Assembly (NCBI RefSeq): GCF_024494355.1
Contig: NZ_JAKNQY010000005.1
Span: 142,572-206,571 of the forward strand
Reading direction: 5' to 3'
Origin: Pseudomonas sp. Q11
GTDB taxonomy: Bacteria; Pseudomonadota; Gammaproteobacteria; Pseudomonadales; Pseudomonadaceae
DNA length: 64,000 nucleotides
Shown: in pieces, positions 28,719 to 37,405 of the stretch
Numbering within the stretch: the stretch's first letter is position 1
Layout of the letters: the number at the start of each line of letters is the position of its first letter
Notes under the pieces: model-generated
Databases searched by the model: none
Told to the model about the DNA's origin: nothing
The model's input: the letters and a program-made list of their open reading frames with translations, nothing else
Translations under genes and position numbers: made by a program

Positions 28719-29612
28719 ATGTTCGAACTGCGCGTATTGAGTGGTCTGCACCGGGGTGCGGCGTTGCCCCTGGTTGGCGAGCAATGGGTGGTGGGGGCGG
28801 CGGAGGATGCCGACCTGGCGCTTTACGATCCGGGCATCTGTGGGCGTCACGTGGCCCTTCGGCAGGTGCAGGGGCAATGGCTGCTGGAGCTGCTGGAGGG
28901 TGCGGTTTGCGATGCTCAAGGTCAGCCCTGGGCAGCGGCCGAGCCCTTGCAGAGCAATACCCCGTTTGCCGTGGCAGGCGTCTGGCTGTGCCTGGCCCCG
29001 GCCGATCAACCCTGGCCCGAAGAGGCGGCGCTGGATGACGCCGCGGGTCTGGCGGCGGACCGGGAAACCCGCAGGCTCGCCGTGCGGCCATCGTGGTCCA
29101 AACGCCTGGCAATCGCCGCGGCGGTGATCACCGTCGCCTCCAGCGCCTGGGCCTTTACCAGCCAGCCGACGCAGGCCGTGGCGCGCAGCCCGGCCCAGCA
29201 GCTCAAACACAGCAAGGTGGCATTGGCCAATGTCGAGGCGGTCCGCGTGGCGCTGGATCGCATGCTCCAGGAACGTGATTTGGGTGCCGGTGTGCGGGTC
29301 GAGAGCCAGGGCGACCGGCTGGTCCTGGTGGGCGAGTTGCCGCGCCCACGCCTGGCGGTGGTCCAGCGGCTGATCGAACGTTTCCATGACCGCTACGAGA
29401 CGCCCATCGGGATCACGGCCAGCGTGAAGGAGCAGCTGACGCAGTTGCCGTTCCAGATCGCCCAGATCGTGGGTGGCAAGCATGGCCACGTGGTCACCGC
29501 CGATGGACGTCGGTTGTTCCTGGGCGACCAGATCGATGGCCTGCGCTTGACCGCCATCGACAGCGGTAAAGTCACCTTCGAAGGCGACCAACGCTACGAG
29601 GTCACCTGGTGA
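28719..29612 (+). CDS. hrpQ: HrpQ, inner-membrane ring protein (SctD/YscD family)
   Basis: A 297-residue protein. The N-terminal ~100 residues form a forkhead-associated-like fold (FELRVLSGLHRGAALPL, WVVGAAEDADLALYDPGI). A single membrane helix is near 130-150 (LAIAAAVITVASSAWAF), followed by periplasmic ring-building domains (VRVESQGDRLVLVGELP). ATG at 28719 is set by TTGAGGA upstream. It partners HrcJ in the inner ring. Confidence 0.83.
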   Translation: MFELRVLSGLHRGAALPLVGEQWVVGAAEDADLALYDPGICGRHVALRQVQGQWLLELLEGAVCDAQGQPWAAAEPLQSNTPFAVAGVWLCLAPADQPWPEEAALDDAAGLAADRETRRLAVRPSWSKRLAIAAAVITVASSAWAFTSQPTQAVARSPAQQLKHSKVALANVEAVRVALDRMLQERDLGAGVRVESQGDRLVLVGELPRPRLAVVQRLIERFHDRYETPIGITASVKEQLTQLPFQIAQIVGGKHGHVVTADGRRLFLGDQIDGLRLTAIDSGKVTFEGDQRYEVTW

Positions 29613-30970
29613 TGACACAGGCGGCCATTGCGCGACTGGCGGCCTGGGAGGCCGGGCAACTGGCGCATTTGCGTCGCTTCGCGCCGGTCATGGTGCGCGG
29701 ACGGGTGCAGCGGGTCAGCGGCATTCTGTTGCAGTGCCGACTGCCGGGGGCGCAGATCGGCGATCTCTGCCGGGTCGAGCGTGACGCACGCGAGCCACTG
29801 CTCGCCGAAATTGTCGGCTTCGACCAGCACGATGCCTTGCTCAGCGCCTTGGGCGGCCTGGAGGGCGTTCGGGTCGGTGCGGCGGTGGAGCCGCTGGGCA
29901 TGCCGCATCGGGTGTGCGTGGGTCCGCAGTTGCTTGGCCAGGTGCTGGATGGATTCGGCCGGCCACTGGTGGACGGCGGCACGGGAGCGTTCGCCGGTTC
30001 GCACGTGCAGCACGCATCACCGGTGATTGGCGAGGCCCCGGCGCCCACCGCACGACCGCGCATCCAACGGCCCTTGATGACCGGCGTACGGGCCATCGAC
30101 GGCCCGCTGACGCTCGGTGAAGGCCAGCGTGTGGGGCTGTTCGCCGGCGCCGGTTGCGGCAAGACCACACTGTTGGCGGAAATTGCCCGCAACGTTGACT
30201 GCGATGTCATCGTGTTCGGCCTGATCGGCGAGCGCGGGCGTGAACTGCGCGAATTTCTCGACCATGAGCTGGATGATGAACTGCGTGCCCGTGCGGTGCT
30301 GGTGTGTGCCACCTCCGACCGCTCCAGCATGGAACGCGCCCGTGCAGCGTTCACCGCGACGGCATTGGCTGAGGGGTTTCGTGCCCGAGGCCAGCGCGTG
30401 CTGCTGCTCATCGATTCGCTGACCCGCTTCGCCCGGGCCCAGCGTGAAATAGGCCTGGCCGCGGGCGAGCCGTTGGGGCGCGGCGGCCTGCCGCCGTCGG
30501 TCTACAGCTTGCTGCCGCGTCTGGTCGAGCGGGCCGGGCTGACCAACGAGGGCGCCATCACCGCGTTTTATACGGTGCTCATCGAGCAAGACTCCATGAA
30601 CGATCCGGTGGCGGATGAAGTGCGTTCGCTGCTCGACGGTCACATCGTACTGTCGCGCAAGCTCGCGGAGCGTGGCCACTATCCGGCAATCGACGTGCTG
30701 GCCAGCCTGTCGCGAACCTTGGCCAACGTGGCCGAGGCGGAGCACCTGAGGTCAGGTATCAATCTGCGTCGATTGCTGTCGGCCTATGAGCAAATCGAAT
30801 TGATGTTGCGCTTGGGCGAATACCAGGCCGGTGCCGACCCCTTGACCGATCTGGCGGTGGAGTCGCATGGCGCCCTGGACGCTTTCCTGCGCCAGGACCT
30901 GCGCGAGCCGGAACCCTTTGCGTCCACGCTCGCCCACCTGCAGCAGTTGACCGCTTATGTCCCGGGTTGA
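29612..30970 (+). CDS. hrcN: HrcN, type III secretion ATPase
   Basis: A 452-residue hexameric ATPase of the FliI/SctN family. The P-loop GAGCGKTT lies at 179-186, Walker B is RVLLLIDSLTRFARAQRE, and GLPPSVYSLLPRLVERAG is typical of the family. It strips chaperones and unfolds substrates at the sorting platform. The start ATG shares one base with the hrpQ stop (TGATG). Confidence 0.95.
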   Translation: MTQAAIARLAAWEAGQLAHLRRFAPVMVRGRVQRVSGILLQCRLPGAQIGDLCRVERDAREPLLAEIVGFDQHDALLSALGGLEGVRVGAAVEPLGMPHRVCVGPQLLGQVLDGFGRPLVDGGTGAFAGSHVQHASPVIGEAPAPTARPRIQRPLMTGVRAIDGPLTLGEGQRVGLFAGAGCGKTTLLAEIARNVDCDVIVFGLIGERGRELREFLDHELDDELRARAVLVCATSDRSSMERARAAFTATALAEGFRARGQRVLLLIDSLTRFARAQREIGLAAGEPLGRGGLPPSVYSLLPRLVERAGLTNEGAITAFYTVLIEQDSMNDPVADEVRSLLDGHIVLSRKLAERGHYPAIDVLASLSRTLANVAEAEHLRSGINLRRLLSAYEQIELMLRLGEYQAGADPLTDLAVESHGALDAFLRQDLREPEPFASTLAHLQQLTAYVPG

Positions 30971-31376
30971 CCTGGACGCCCTGGCGCCGATACGCCGCCA
31001 CCGCGAAGCGCAAGCCGAACGGGCGTGGCGCCAGCAGCGTGAGCTTTTGCGTGAGCGCGAAGCCGCGGTTGTTGCCGCGCGGGCGCGCATGCAGGCGAGT
31101 CGTGAGCAGCAGGCCGTGCAGCGCGAGGCGTTGTACGGCGAACACCGTGGCCGGGCGCTGAGCGTGTGCGAACTGAATGCCTGGAGTGCCCAGGAACGTC
31201 GCTTGATCGGCGAACTGGCCGAGCAAGCGCGGGCATTGCAGGCACTGGACGATGAACAGGTGCAACAGGCACAGCACACGGCCGCTGCCCAGCAGCGGCT
31301 ACAAGGGCGTCGGCGAGATCTGGAAAAGCTCAGCGCAATGCTGGAGCACTTGGTGGAGGTCCCCAGCGATGAATGA
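30957..31376 (+). CDS. hrpO: HrpO, stalk protein (SctO/YscO family)
   Basis: A 139-residue, highly charged, Gln/Arg/Glu-rich protein predicted to be one long coiled-coil hairpin (RQQRELLREREAAVVAARARMQ and LIGELAEQARALQALDDEQ). Such proteins link the ATPase to HrcV. It starts inside the end of hrcN (14-base overlap). Confidence 0.8.
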   Translation: MSRVDLDALAPIRRHREAQAERAWRQQRELLREREAAVVAARARMQASREQQAVQREALYGEHRGRALSVCELNAWSAQERRLIGELAEQARALQALDDEQVQQAQHTAAAQQRLQGRRRDLEKLSAMLEHLVEVPSDE

Positions 31377-31938
31377 ACGCACTGTGCGCGGTGGGCCGAC
31401 ACCGCACAGCAACCCCTCGGCTGCCCCCGTTCGGCATCCACCGCGGGCGTATGAGCAACCGCCCGCCCAGGTGAGCCGGGCAAGCCGTCCGGCGGCACGC
31501 GAGTCCGACCCTGCCACCGGGCGTGATCCCGACGTGACGGCAGGGCGCAGTGACGGTTACTGGTTTCGCCAGTGGGTCGATGCGCCACGGGGTGGCGCGC
31601 AGGATGACACCGCAGGCAGCGGTTCGCTGTCGGGCCTGGTGAATCTTTCGAGCAGTGAAGTGGAGGCTTTTGTCGACCAACTCACGCCACGTCTGCGCGC
31701 CACGCTCGACCAGCAGTTGGACCTGCTACTGCATCTTCCCAACCTGGGCCGCATCAAGGTATCCGCCCGGCGGCTAGGCGAGGCGTCCGGGTGGGACATC
31801 GGCTTGAGCGGCGAAAGTGCAGACGTACAGGCGCGGCTGTCGAGTCGATCCGGCCGCCTCGAAGACGCGCTGACCCAGAGCCTGGGTCAGCCGGTGCACC
31901 TGCGCGTGGCGCGGGAAGAGGAGGCAAGCACGACATGA
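31369..31938 (+). CDS. hrpP: HrpP, substrate-specificity switch (SctP/FliK-like)
   Basis: A 189-residue protein. The first ~90 residues are Pro/Ser/Arg-rich and disordered. The C-terminal half has the switch-domain pattern EVEAFVDQLTPRLRATLDQQLDLLLHLPNLGRIKVSARR. It is expected to set pilus length and switch export from pilin to effectors. It overlaps hrpO by 8 bases and hrcQ by ATGA. Confidence 0.75.
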   Translation: MNERTVRGGPTPHSNPSAAPVRHPPRAYEQPPAQVSRASRPAARESDPATGRDPDVTAGRSDGYWFRQWVDAPRGGAQDDTAGSGSLSGLVNLSSSEVEAFVDQLTPRLRATLDQQLDLLLHLPNLGRIKVSARRLGEASGWDIGLSGESADVQARLSSRSGRLEDALTQSLGQPVHLRVAREEEASTT

Positions 31939-33038
31939 CGGTACATGCATTGACACTGCCGCCTGTGAGCATCGAGGACGCCACCGCCCGGCGGTTATTG
32001 GGGATCGGCGTCAGTTTGCCCTTCGAGGTGGCGGGGGAGACGGGCCTGCTGGAGCTGACCCCAGGTGGCGCGGCTGGGGGGACGCCGTGTGTGCTGGGGT
32101 GTGCCCATGGTGTCTTTACCTTGGACGAACCCGGCGCGGTGCTGAGCCTGTTCGGTGAGTGCCCGGTGGTCTTGCCTGCCGAGTCCGGACCGGATGACGC
32201 GTGGTTCTGGTCGCTGTTCCAGCAAACCCTGAGCGAGCCCCTGCGCCAGGCATTCGGCTTTATCAAACCAGCGACCGGGCCCGCGGTGCAGGGCATTGCC
32301 TGCCGGCTCGACGTGAGGGTGGGCACGGCCCGCGTCACGAGCCAATTGGAAATGACCGGTTCGGTCCTGCTGGGGCTGCTTGGCGCTACGCCTTGGCAGC
32401 GGCGAACCGCGCCAGGGATCGCGGGCTTTGCGCTGCATGTGCCGTTGGAGCTGGGACACCTGGCGCTGGCTGCCGGGCAGTTGGCGACGCTGCGCCCCGG
32501 TGATGTGTTGGTGCCGCAAACCCCTCTGTTCGACTCATCCGGCCAAGGGCTGATTCGCCTGGGCCGGCATTGTTTGCAGGTGCGGGTACACAGCCGTGCC
32601 GCGCCGTTACGCCTGACCTTGCTCGCTCTGGAGGAGACCGTTATGAGCACCACCGCCGACACCGATATCCTGACGCCGGACTGGGACGATACCACCGCCT
32701 ACGAACCTGACGCCCAAGCCCCCGAGACGGCCGATCACCCGGAGCCGGCCTATGCCGCTGCTGAAACCGAGGAGGCGCCGATGGCGGAGCCGGTCGCTGC
32801 CGATCTCCCGGAGCGTTTCGACGATCTGCCGCTGGCGCTCACGATACGCTGCGGTCATTTGCACCTGACCTTGGGCGAGCTGCGCAATCTGGTGCCCGGC
32901 GCCGTGCTGCAAGTGCAGGGCGTGACACCGGGGGCAGCGGCACTGTTCTATGGCGAGCGTGCCCTGGCCCATGGCGAGCTGGTCGAGGTCGATGGCCGGT
33001 TGGGCCTGCAAATCGCTCGCGTGGATGTGGCTGGATGA
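31935..33038 (+). CDS. hrcQ: HrcQ, sorting-platform C-ring protein, HrcQa and HrcQb in one frame
   Basis: A 367-residue protein. Residues 1-236 correspond in size and position to HrcQa. An acidic linker follows ([23 protein letters not shown]...), then the C-terminal ~75 residues form the SpoA domain ([30 protein letters not shown]). In P. syringae these parts are separate genes; here a single frame joins them. An internal ATG at 32643 retains a strong ribosome binding site. It forms the cytoplasmic platform that receives chaperone-effector complexes. Confidence 0.88.
   Translation: MTVHALTLPPVSIEDATARRLLGIGVSLPFEVAGETGLLELTPGGAAGGTPCVLGCAHGVFTLDEPGAVLSLFGECPVVLPAESGPDDAWFWSLFQQTLSEPLRQAFGFIKPATGPAVQGIACRLDVRVGTARVTSQLEMTGSVLLGLLGATPWQRRTAPGIAGFALHVPLELGHLALAAGQLATLRPGDVLVPQTPLFDSSGQGLIRLGRHCLQVRVHSRAAPLRLTLLALEETVMSTTADTDILTPDWDDTTAYEPDAQAPETADHPEPAYAAAETEEAPMAEPVAADLPERFDDLPLALTIRCGHLHLTLGELRNLVPGAVLQVQGVTPGAAALFYGERALAHGELVEVDGRLGLQIARVDVAG
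32643..33038 (+). CDS. hrcQb: Predicted internal translation product HrcQb
   Basis: ATG at 32643 is codon 237 of hrcQ, preceded by GGAGGAG six bases upstream. It would give 131 residues, about the size of the separate HrcQb in P. syringae (~128) and analogous to the internally started short forms of YscQ and SpaO. This is a prediction and needs protein evidence. Confidence 0.55.
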   Translation: MSTTADTDILTPDWDDTTAYEPDAQAPETADHPEPAYAAAETEEAPMAEPVAADLPERFDDLPLALTIRCGHLHLTLGELRNLVPGAVLQVQGVTPGAAALFYGERALAHGELVEVDGRLGLQIARVDVAG

Positions 33039-33688
33039 GCTTCCAGGGGATCGACCCCTTTCTGCTGGCGCTGTTCATCGGTGGGATTTCGTTGGTCCCC
33101 CTGCTGCTGATCATCTGCAGCGCCTTTCTCAAGATAACCATCGTGTTGACGATCACCCGTAACGCCATCGGCGTGCAGCAGGTGCCGCCCAATATGGCCC
33201 TGTATGCCATTGCACTGGCCGCGACGCTGTTCATCATGGCGCCGGTGGGACACAACATCGCCGAAGAGCTGAAGGAGCGGCCGCTGGATTTCAGCAGTAC
33301 CGAGGCGTTGCAAAGTTCTGCTCTGAACGCGGTAAAACCGTTGCAGGCCTTCATGTCGCGCAATACCAACCCGGACATCCTCGCCCACTTGCTGGAGAAC
33401 ACCCAGCGGATGTGGCCCAAGGAGCGCGCCGAGCAGGCCAGCCGTGACGACCTGATGCTGCTCATCCCGGCCTTCATGCTGTCGGAGCTCGAGGCCGGCT
33501 TCCAGATGGGATTCCTGATTTATATCCCGTTCATTGTCATCGACCTGATCGTATCGAACCTGCTGCTGGCGCTCGGCATGCAGATGGTCGCGCCGATGAC
33601 CATTTCGTTGCCGCTCAAACTGCTGATTTTTGTCCTCGTGCAGGGCTGGACGCAATTGCTCGACAGCCTCTTCTATTCCTATCTTTGA
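33035..33688 (+). CDS. hrcR: HrcR, export apparatus membrane protein (SctR/FliP family)
   Basis: A 217-residue protein with four membrane segments. The family blocks are [32 protein letters not shown] and [42 protein letters not shown]. It overlaps hrcQ by ATGA. Confidence 0.95.
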   Translation: MSFQGIDPFLLALFIGGISLVPLLLIICSAFLKITIVLTITRNAIGVQQVPPNMALYAIALAATLFIMAPVGHNIAEELKERPLDFSSTEALQSSALNAVKPLQAFMSRNTNPDILAHLLENTQRMWPKERAEQASRDDLMLLIPAFMLSELEAGFQMGFLIYIPFIVIDLIVSNLLLALGMQMVAPMTISLPLKLLIFVLVQGWTQLLDSLFYSYL

Positions 33689-33697
33689 GGATGTGCG

Positions 33698-33952
33698 ATG
33701 GACGCGCTGACGTTGTTTAAGGAAGGCATGCTGCTGGTGGTGCTGCTCTCCGCGCCGCCCTTGATCGTGGCGGTGGTCGTCGGTGTGCTGACCTCCCTGG
33801 TGCAGGCATTGATGCAGATCCAGGACCAGACCTTGCCCTTCGGCATCAAGCTGGTGGCGGTCGGTGTGACCTTGCTGGTCACGGGCCGCTGGATCGGTGT
33901 GGAGTTGCTGGGACTGCTTCGCCGGGCATTCGAAATGATGGCCAACACCTGA
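33698..33952 (+). CDS. hrcS: HrcS, export apparatus membrane protein (SctS/FliQ family)
   Basis: An 84-residue protein with two membrane helices around the conserved LTSLVQALMQIQDQTLPFGIKL loop. It forms part of the helical export gate with HrcR and HrcT. The ribosome binding site is GAGGATG. Confidence 0.94.
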   Translation: MDALTLFKEGMLLVVLLSAPPLIVAVVVGVLTSLVQALMQIQDQTLPFGIKLVAVGVTLLVTGRWIGVELLGLLRRAFEMMANT

Positions 33953-34749
33953 TGACGGCCCAGGCTTTTGTCCCGTATTTCGACTTGCTGCTGTCGATCG
34001 CGCTCGGCATGGCGCGCATTTATCCAGTTGCTTATCTGGTCCCGGTGTTTTGCTTCCAGCACCTGCGAGGCTTGCCGCGCCATGCCGTTGTGTTTGCCCT
34101 GAGCATGTTGCCGGCGCCCGGTATTCGCCAGGCGCTGATCGACGCGCAGGTCAATTGGCTGTCGCTGGCCGGGTTGATGTTCAAGGAACTGGTGCTGGGT
34201 TTTTTGCTCGGGGTGCTGCTGGCGATGCCGTTCTGGTTGTTCGAATCGGTGGGCGCCTTGCTGGACAACCAGCGCGGAGCGCTCATCGGTGGCCAGTTGA
34301 ACCCGGCGCTCGGCACCGACACCACGCCCCTGGGCCTGCTGTTCAAGGAGATGACAGTTTTGCTGCTGGTCGCCACCCTGGGCATTGGCACGTTGACCCA
34401 GGTGATTTGGGACAGCTATCTGGTGTGGTCGCCCACCGTTTGGTTTCCATTGCCTGGCGCGGATGGCTTCGGCGTGTTTCTCGGGCTGCTCGCCGAAATG
34501 TTCATGCACATGATGCTCTACGCGGCGCCCTTTATCGGCTTGCTGTTGCTGGTGGAGTTCAGCTTGGCGCTGCTCAGCCTGTATAGCCCGCAATTGCAGG
34601 TGTTCGTCCTCGCCATGCCGGCCAAGAGCCTGATCGGCCTGGGCTTCCTGCTGTTCTACCTGCCCACGCTGTGGGACGCGATGACGGGCCGTCTTGACCG
34701 CTATGGGGAAATCCGGCATCTGCTGCACTTGTTGTTGCAGGCACCCTGA
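33952..34749 (+). CDS. hrcT: HrcT, export apparatus membrane protein (SctT/FliR family)
   Basis: A 265-residue protein with six to eight membrane segments, including FKELVLGFLLGVLLAMPFWLFESVGALLDNQRG, a strong family signature. The ATG overlaps the hrcS stop by one base. Confidence 0.93.
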   Translation: MTAQAFVPYFDLLLSIALGMARIYPVAYLVPVFCFQHLRGLPRHAVVFALSMLPAPGIRQALIDAQVNWLSLAGLMFKELVLGFLLGVLLAMPFWLFESVGALLDNQRGALIGGQLNPALGTDTTPLGLLFKEMTVLLLVATLGIGTLTQVIWDSYLVWSPTVWFPLPGADGFGVFLGLLAEMFMHMMLYAAPFIGLLLLVEFSLALLSLYSPQLQVFVLAMPAKSLIGLGFLLFYLPTLWDAMTGRLDRYGEIRHLLHLLLQAP

Positions 34750-34764
34750 AGGAGGGCTTCGGGC

Positions 34765-35865
34765 ATGAGCGAAGACAGTGGCGAAAAGACCAAGCAGGCG
34801 ACACCGAAGAAAATTCGTGACGCGCGCAACAAGGGCCAGGTCGGCCAAAGCCAGGACTTGAGCAGCCTCCTAGTGCTTGCTGCGATCACCGAAGTGGCAT
34901 TGACCCAGGCCGACGACAGCATGCAGGCATTGGAAAACATGGTGGCGTTCCCGCTGCATCGACTGGATGTCGACTTCGTGCGTGCCTTCGAGGAAACCTT
35001 GGCCCATGCCGGTGGTGTGTTGCTCAATTTCACCGTGATGACCGTGGGGCTGGCGATCGTCACGCGCCTGGTGGCCGGTTGGATACAGTTCGGTTTCCTG
35101 TTCGCGCCCGAGGCCCTGCAGCCGGACCCGAACCGCTTGAACCCGATGAACCAGGCCCAGCAGATGTTCTCCGGCCAGGCGTTGATCAACCTGTTCATGG
35201 GGCTGGTCAAAGCTGTGTTTATCGGCACTGTGATTTATCTGGTGACCTTTCCGGCTCTCGGCGCGTTGATCAATCTGGTCAACGGCGACTTGCACAGCTA
35301 TTGGCGCGGCTTGGCCAGCCTGTTTCGACACATCATGCACATTTGCCTGGCCGTATTGCTGGTGCTGGCGATTCTCGACTTCGGCCTGCAGAAATATTTC
35401 TTCGCCAAGCGCCTGCGCATGAGCGAGGAGGAGGTGCGCAAGGAGTTCAAGGAAATGGAAGGCGACCCCCACGTAAAAATGCACCGCCGCAGCCTGGCCC
35501 GGCAATTGGTCGACCAGCCCGTCAGCAAAGAAACCAAGCCGGTGGAAGAAGCCGACATGCTGGTGGTCAACCCCACCCACTTTGCCGTCGCGTTGCTGTA
35601 TCGCCCCGAGGAAACGGCACTGCCGCAGTTGATCGTCAAAGGTGTCGATGCCGATGCCCGGGCGATGATCGAACGGGCCAAGGCGGCGCGGGTCCCGGTT
35701 ATTCAGTGCATCTGGCTGGCGCGCACGATTTACCGCGAAGACGTCGGTGGTTATATCCCCCGGGAGACGCTCCAAGCGGTTGCCCATATTTATCGGGTGC
35801 TGCGCGAACTGGATGACGAGGCCAAGGGCGAGGTCATCGAGATTCCGGAGTTGAACCTGCGTTGA
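34765..35865 (+). CDS. hrcU: HrcU, autocleaving export switch protein (SctU/FlhB family)
   Basis: A 366-residue protein opening with EDSGEKTKQATPKKIRDARNKGQV, typical of the family. Four membrane segments follow. The cytoplasmic self-cleavage motif NPTH (in ADMLVVNPTHFAVALLYRPEE) is intact. It works with HrpP to switch substrate class and is the last gene of the hrpJ operon. Confidence 0.95.
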   Translation: MSEDSGEKTKQATPKKIRDARNKGQVGQSQDLSSLLVLAAITEVALTQADDSMQALENMVAFPLHRLDVDFVRAFEETLAHAGGVLLNFTVMTVGLAIVTRLVAGWIQFGFLFAPEALQPDPNRLNPMNQAQQMFSGQALINLFMGLVKAVFIGTVIYLVTFPALGALINLVNGDLHSYWRGLASLFRHIMHICLAVLLVLAILDFGLQKYFFAKRLRMSEEEVRKEFKEMEGDPHVKMHRRSLARQLVDQPVSKETKPVEEADMLVVNPTHFAVALLYRPEETALPQLIVKGVDADARAMIERAKAARVPVIQCIWLARTIYREDVGGYIPRETLQAVAHIYRVLRELDDEAKGEVIEIPELNLR

Positions 35866-35872
35866 GGTCGAT

Positions 35873-35901
35873 GGAACCGATGCACACGCGGTTGCCACTC
35901 A
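35873..35901 (+). promoter_or_regulatory. Hrp box of the pilin-like gene
   Basis: GGAACC-N16-CCACTCA, a perfect match 8 bases after the hrcU stop and 82 bases before the next ATG. It gives the following gene its own HrpL-dependent promoter. Confidence 0.88.
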
Positions 35902-35983
35902 GGGAGTGAGCCAGGTTCGGCCGGCCGATACCGGCCTGCCGACAGTGCCCACCACACCGACATCGACTCGTGGAGGATTTCCC

Positions 35984-36502
35984 ATGGCTGATCCCAGTTC
36001 CCTGACAAGCCCCTTAAGGGGCACAGGTGCCCTGCACGGCACCGACAGCTTATCGCCATCGCGCTCACCCTCGTTGAGCCAGCGCTCCCGCGACGCGCAG
36101 CAACGCCAAGGCACCCAAAGCCTGCATGACCGAGGACGTTCGTCCTCGGCGCCACCTGCGGTGCATCAGCGTGGCCGCTCCCGAACGCGAGACGCCAACC
36201 ACGCGGCGGCACCGAATGACACTCAACCGCTGGATGACGCGCAAACGTCCAGCCCCACTTCGGCCTCTCGCACCCCGGACTCTTTCATGAGCGAGATGGA
36301 AACCCGTCAAAAGCAGTTGATGGAAAAGCAGTTCAATATGCAAATGGGCATGGAAGAGCGCCAGAGCACCATGATGCTGATCAAAAGCTCCGCCGACATG
36401 ACCAAGTTGATGAGCGATACGGTGACGGAGGTCACCAAGGGCTTCATGGACAGCGCGAGAAAAGTCATGCAGGAGGGTGGCGAGGCGATGAAGCTTCGAT
36501 AA
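35984..36502 (+). CDS. HrpL-regulated protein with pilin-like C-terminus
   Basis: A 172-residue protein with no named family that I recognise. Residues 1-100 are Ser/Arg/Pro/Gln-rich and disordered, with no early charge cluster, as expected for a secreted N-terminus. Residues 104-172 are Met/Gln/Lys-rich and helical. Residues 123-171 align without gaps to residues 18-66 of the small HrpA-like pilin at 44526-44735: 18 of 49 are identical, including KL-x2-DT, G-x-MD-x-A-x-K and GEA-x-K. ATG at 35984 is preferred because TGGAGGA precedes it. It may be a second pilin, a pilus tip or adaptor, or a translocator. It is alone under its own Hrp box. Confidence 0.75.
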   Translation: MADPSSLTSPLRGTGALHGTDSLSPSRSPSLSQRSRDAQQRQGTQSLHDRGRSSSAPPAVHQRGRSRTRDANHAAAPNDTQPLDDAQTSSPTSASRTPDSFMSEMETRQKQLMEKQFNMQMGMEERQSTMMLIKSSADMTKLMSDTVTEVTKGFMDSARKVMQEGGEAMKLR

Positions 36503-36522
36503 AACGATGAGCCTGCGTAAAG

Positions 36523-36665
36523 CTGTGTAGGCGCTCTGTAGGAGCTGCGTAGGAGCTGTGTAGGAGCTGTCGAGTGCAACGAGGCTGCGATCTTTTCAAA
36601 GACACTTGAATCTCAAGCGAAAGATCAAAAGATCAAAAGATCGCAGGCTTCGCCAGCTCCTACAG
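36523..36665. repeat. Dispersed palindromic repeat, copy B
   Basis: The copy has repeated GTAGGAGCTG units, then a core nearly identical to copy C (GAGTGCAACGAGGCTGCGAT ... GCAGGCTTCGCCAGCTCCTA). It lies between the pilin-like gene and the 3' end of the chaperone gene and fills this 196-base gap. Confidence 0.85.
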
Positions 36666-36698
36666 AGTCCCGCGGTAGTAATTCCAGGCCACGGGCGT

Positions 36699-37148
36699 CT
36701 ATCCCAGTCGGGTGCGGCTTGTGTTGAGCGAGGCCGGACGAGGGCCGCCCGGCGTTGCAGGCACCGCCAAGCGTGCACGAACCTCGCCGACCTGGGCGAT
36801 GAAGCCTACGATCCAATGGCAGAACTGCACCTCATCGAGCATCACCAGCGGGCAATGGGCACACAGGCGAACGCTGCCCTTGTCGTCCAGGGCCAGCCAG
36901 CTGCCGCCGAGCAGATCCAGTCGAAAGTTGAGTTCCAGCAAGCGCTTGTGCAAGCCGGGCGCGTGGGCAGGTACATCGATCGAGCAATGGAGAATGGCGA
37001 CATCGCCGCGATCGGGCAGCTCGATGACCACGGCTTCGCGGTTGCTCGTGTCATACAGCGCGCATACGCCACCCTCCAACTGCAAGTCCGCATGCAGATG
37101 TTCCGCGAGGGCCGAGATCAAGCGCTGGGCAAGCGGTGCAACGGTCAT
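36699..37148 (-). CDS. Orphan type III chaperone (CesT-like)
   Basis: A 149-residue protein with the class I chaperone pattern: opening helix PLAQRLISALAEHLHADL, beta region GGVCALYDTSNREAVVIELPDRGDVAILHCSIDVP, helix APGLHKRLLELNFRLDLLGG, then SWLALDDKGSVRLCAHCPLVMLDEVQFCHWIVGFIAQV. No effector is adjacent in its own orientation. It is flanked on both sides by near-identical repeat copies B and C. No Hrp box lies directly upstream, so expression may come from read-through of hrpV. The client could be the neighbouring pilin-like protein or an effector elsewhere. Confidence 0.75.
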   Translation of the reverse strand: MTVAPLAQRLISALAEHLHADLQLEGGVCALYDTSNREAVVIELPDRGDVAILHCSIDVPAHAPGLHKRLLELNFRLDLLGGSWLALDDKGSVRLCAHCPLVMLDEVQFCHWIVGFIAQVGEVRARLAVPATPGGPRPASLNTSRTRLG

Positions 37149-37185
37149 GGGAAACCTCCCTCATAAAGTCTCTGGATGAATCACT

Positions 37186-37369
37186 GTGGCCAGAGATTGC
37201 TCCCGCTGGGCCGTACGAGCTGTGTGTAGGAGCTGTGTAGGAGCTGTCGAGTGCAACGAGGCTGCGATCTTTTCAAAGACACTTGAATCTCAAGCGAAAG
37301 ATCAAAAGATCAAAAGATCGCAGGCTTCGCCAGCTCCTACAGAGCCGAGCGGGAGCAATCTCTGGCCAC
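37186..37369. repeat. Palindromic element, copy C, with 22-bp perfect terminal inverted repeats
   Basis: Bases 37186-37207 (beginning GTGGCCAGAGATTGCTCC) are the exact reverse complement of 37348-37369. Between them lie the paired GTAGGAGCTG/CAGCTCCTAC arms and an inner GCGATCTTTT/AAAAGATCGC pair. The whole 184-base unit can fold on itself and looks like a small non-autonomous mobile element. It separates the chaperone gene from hrpV. Confidence 0.8.
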
Positions 37370-37405
37370 GGGTTCAGCGTTGCTCCTGGGCGAACAGCAT
37401 TGCCC

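Noticed and set aside
37149..37185. A Hrp box for the orphan chaperone
   Set aside because: No GGAACY with a CCAC half at 15-16 bases could be found upstream of its ATG on the minus strand.
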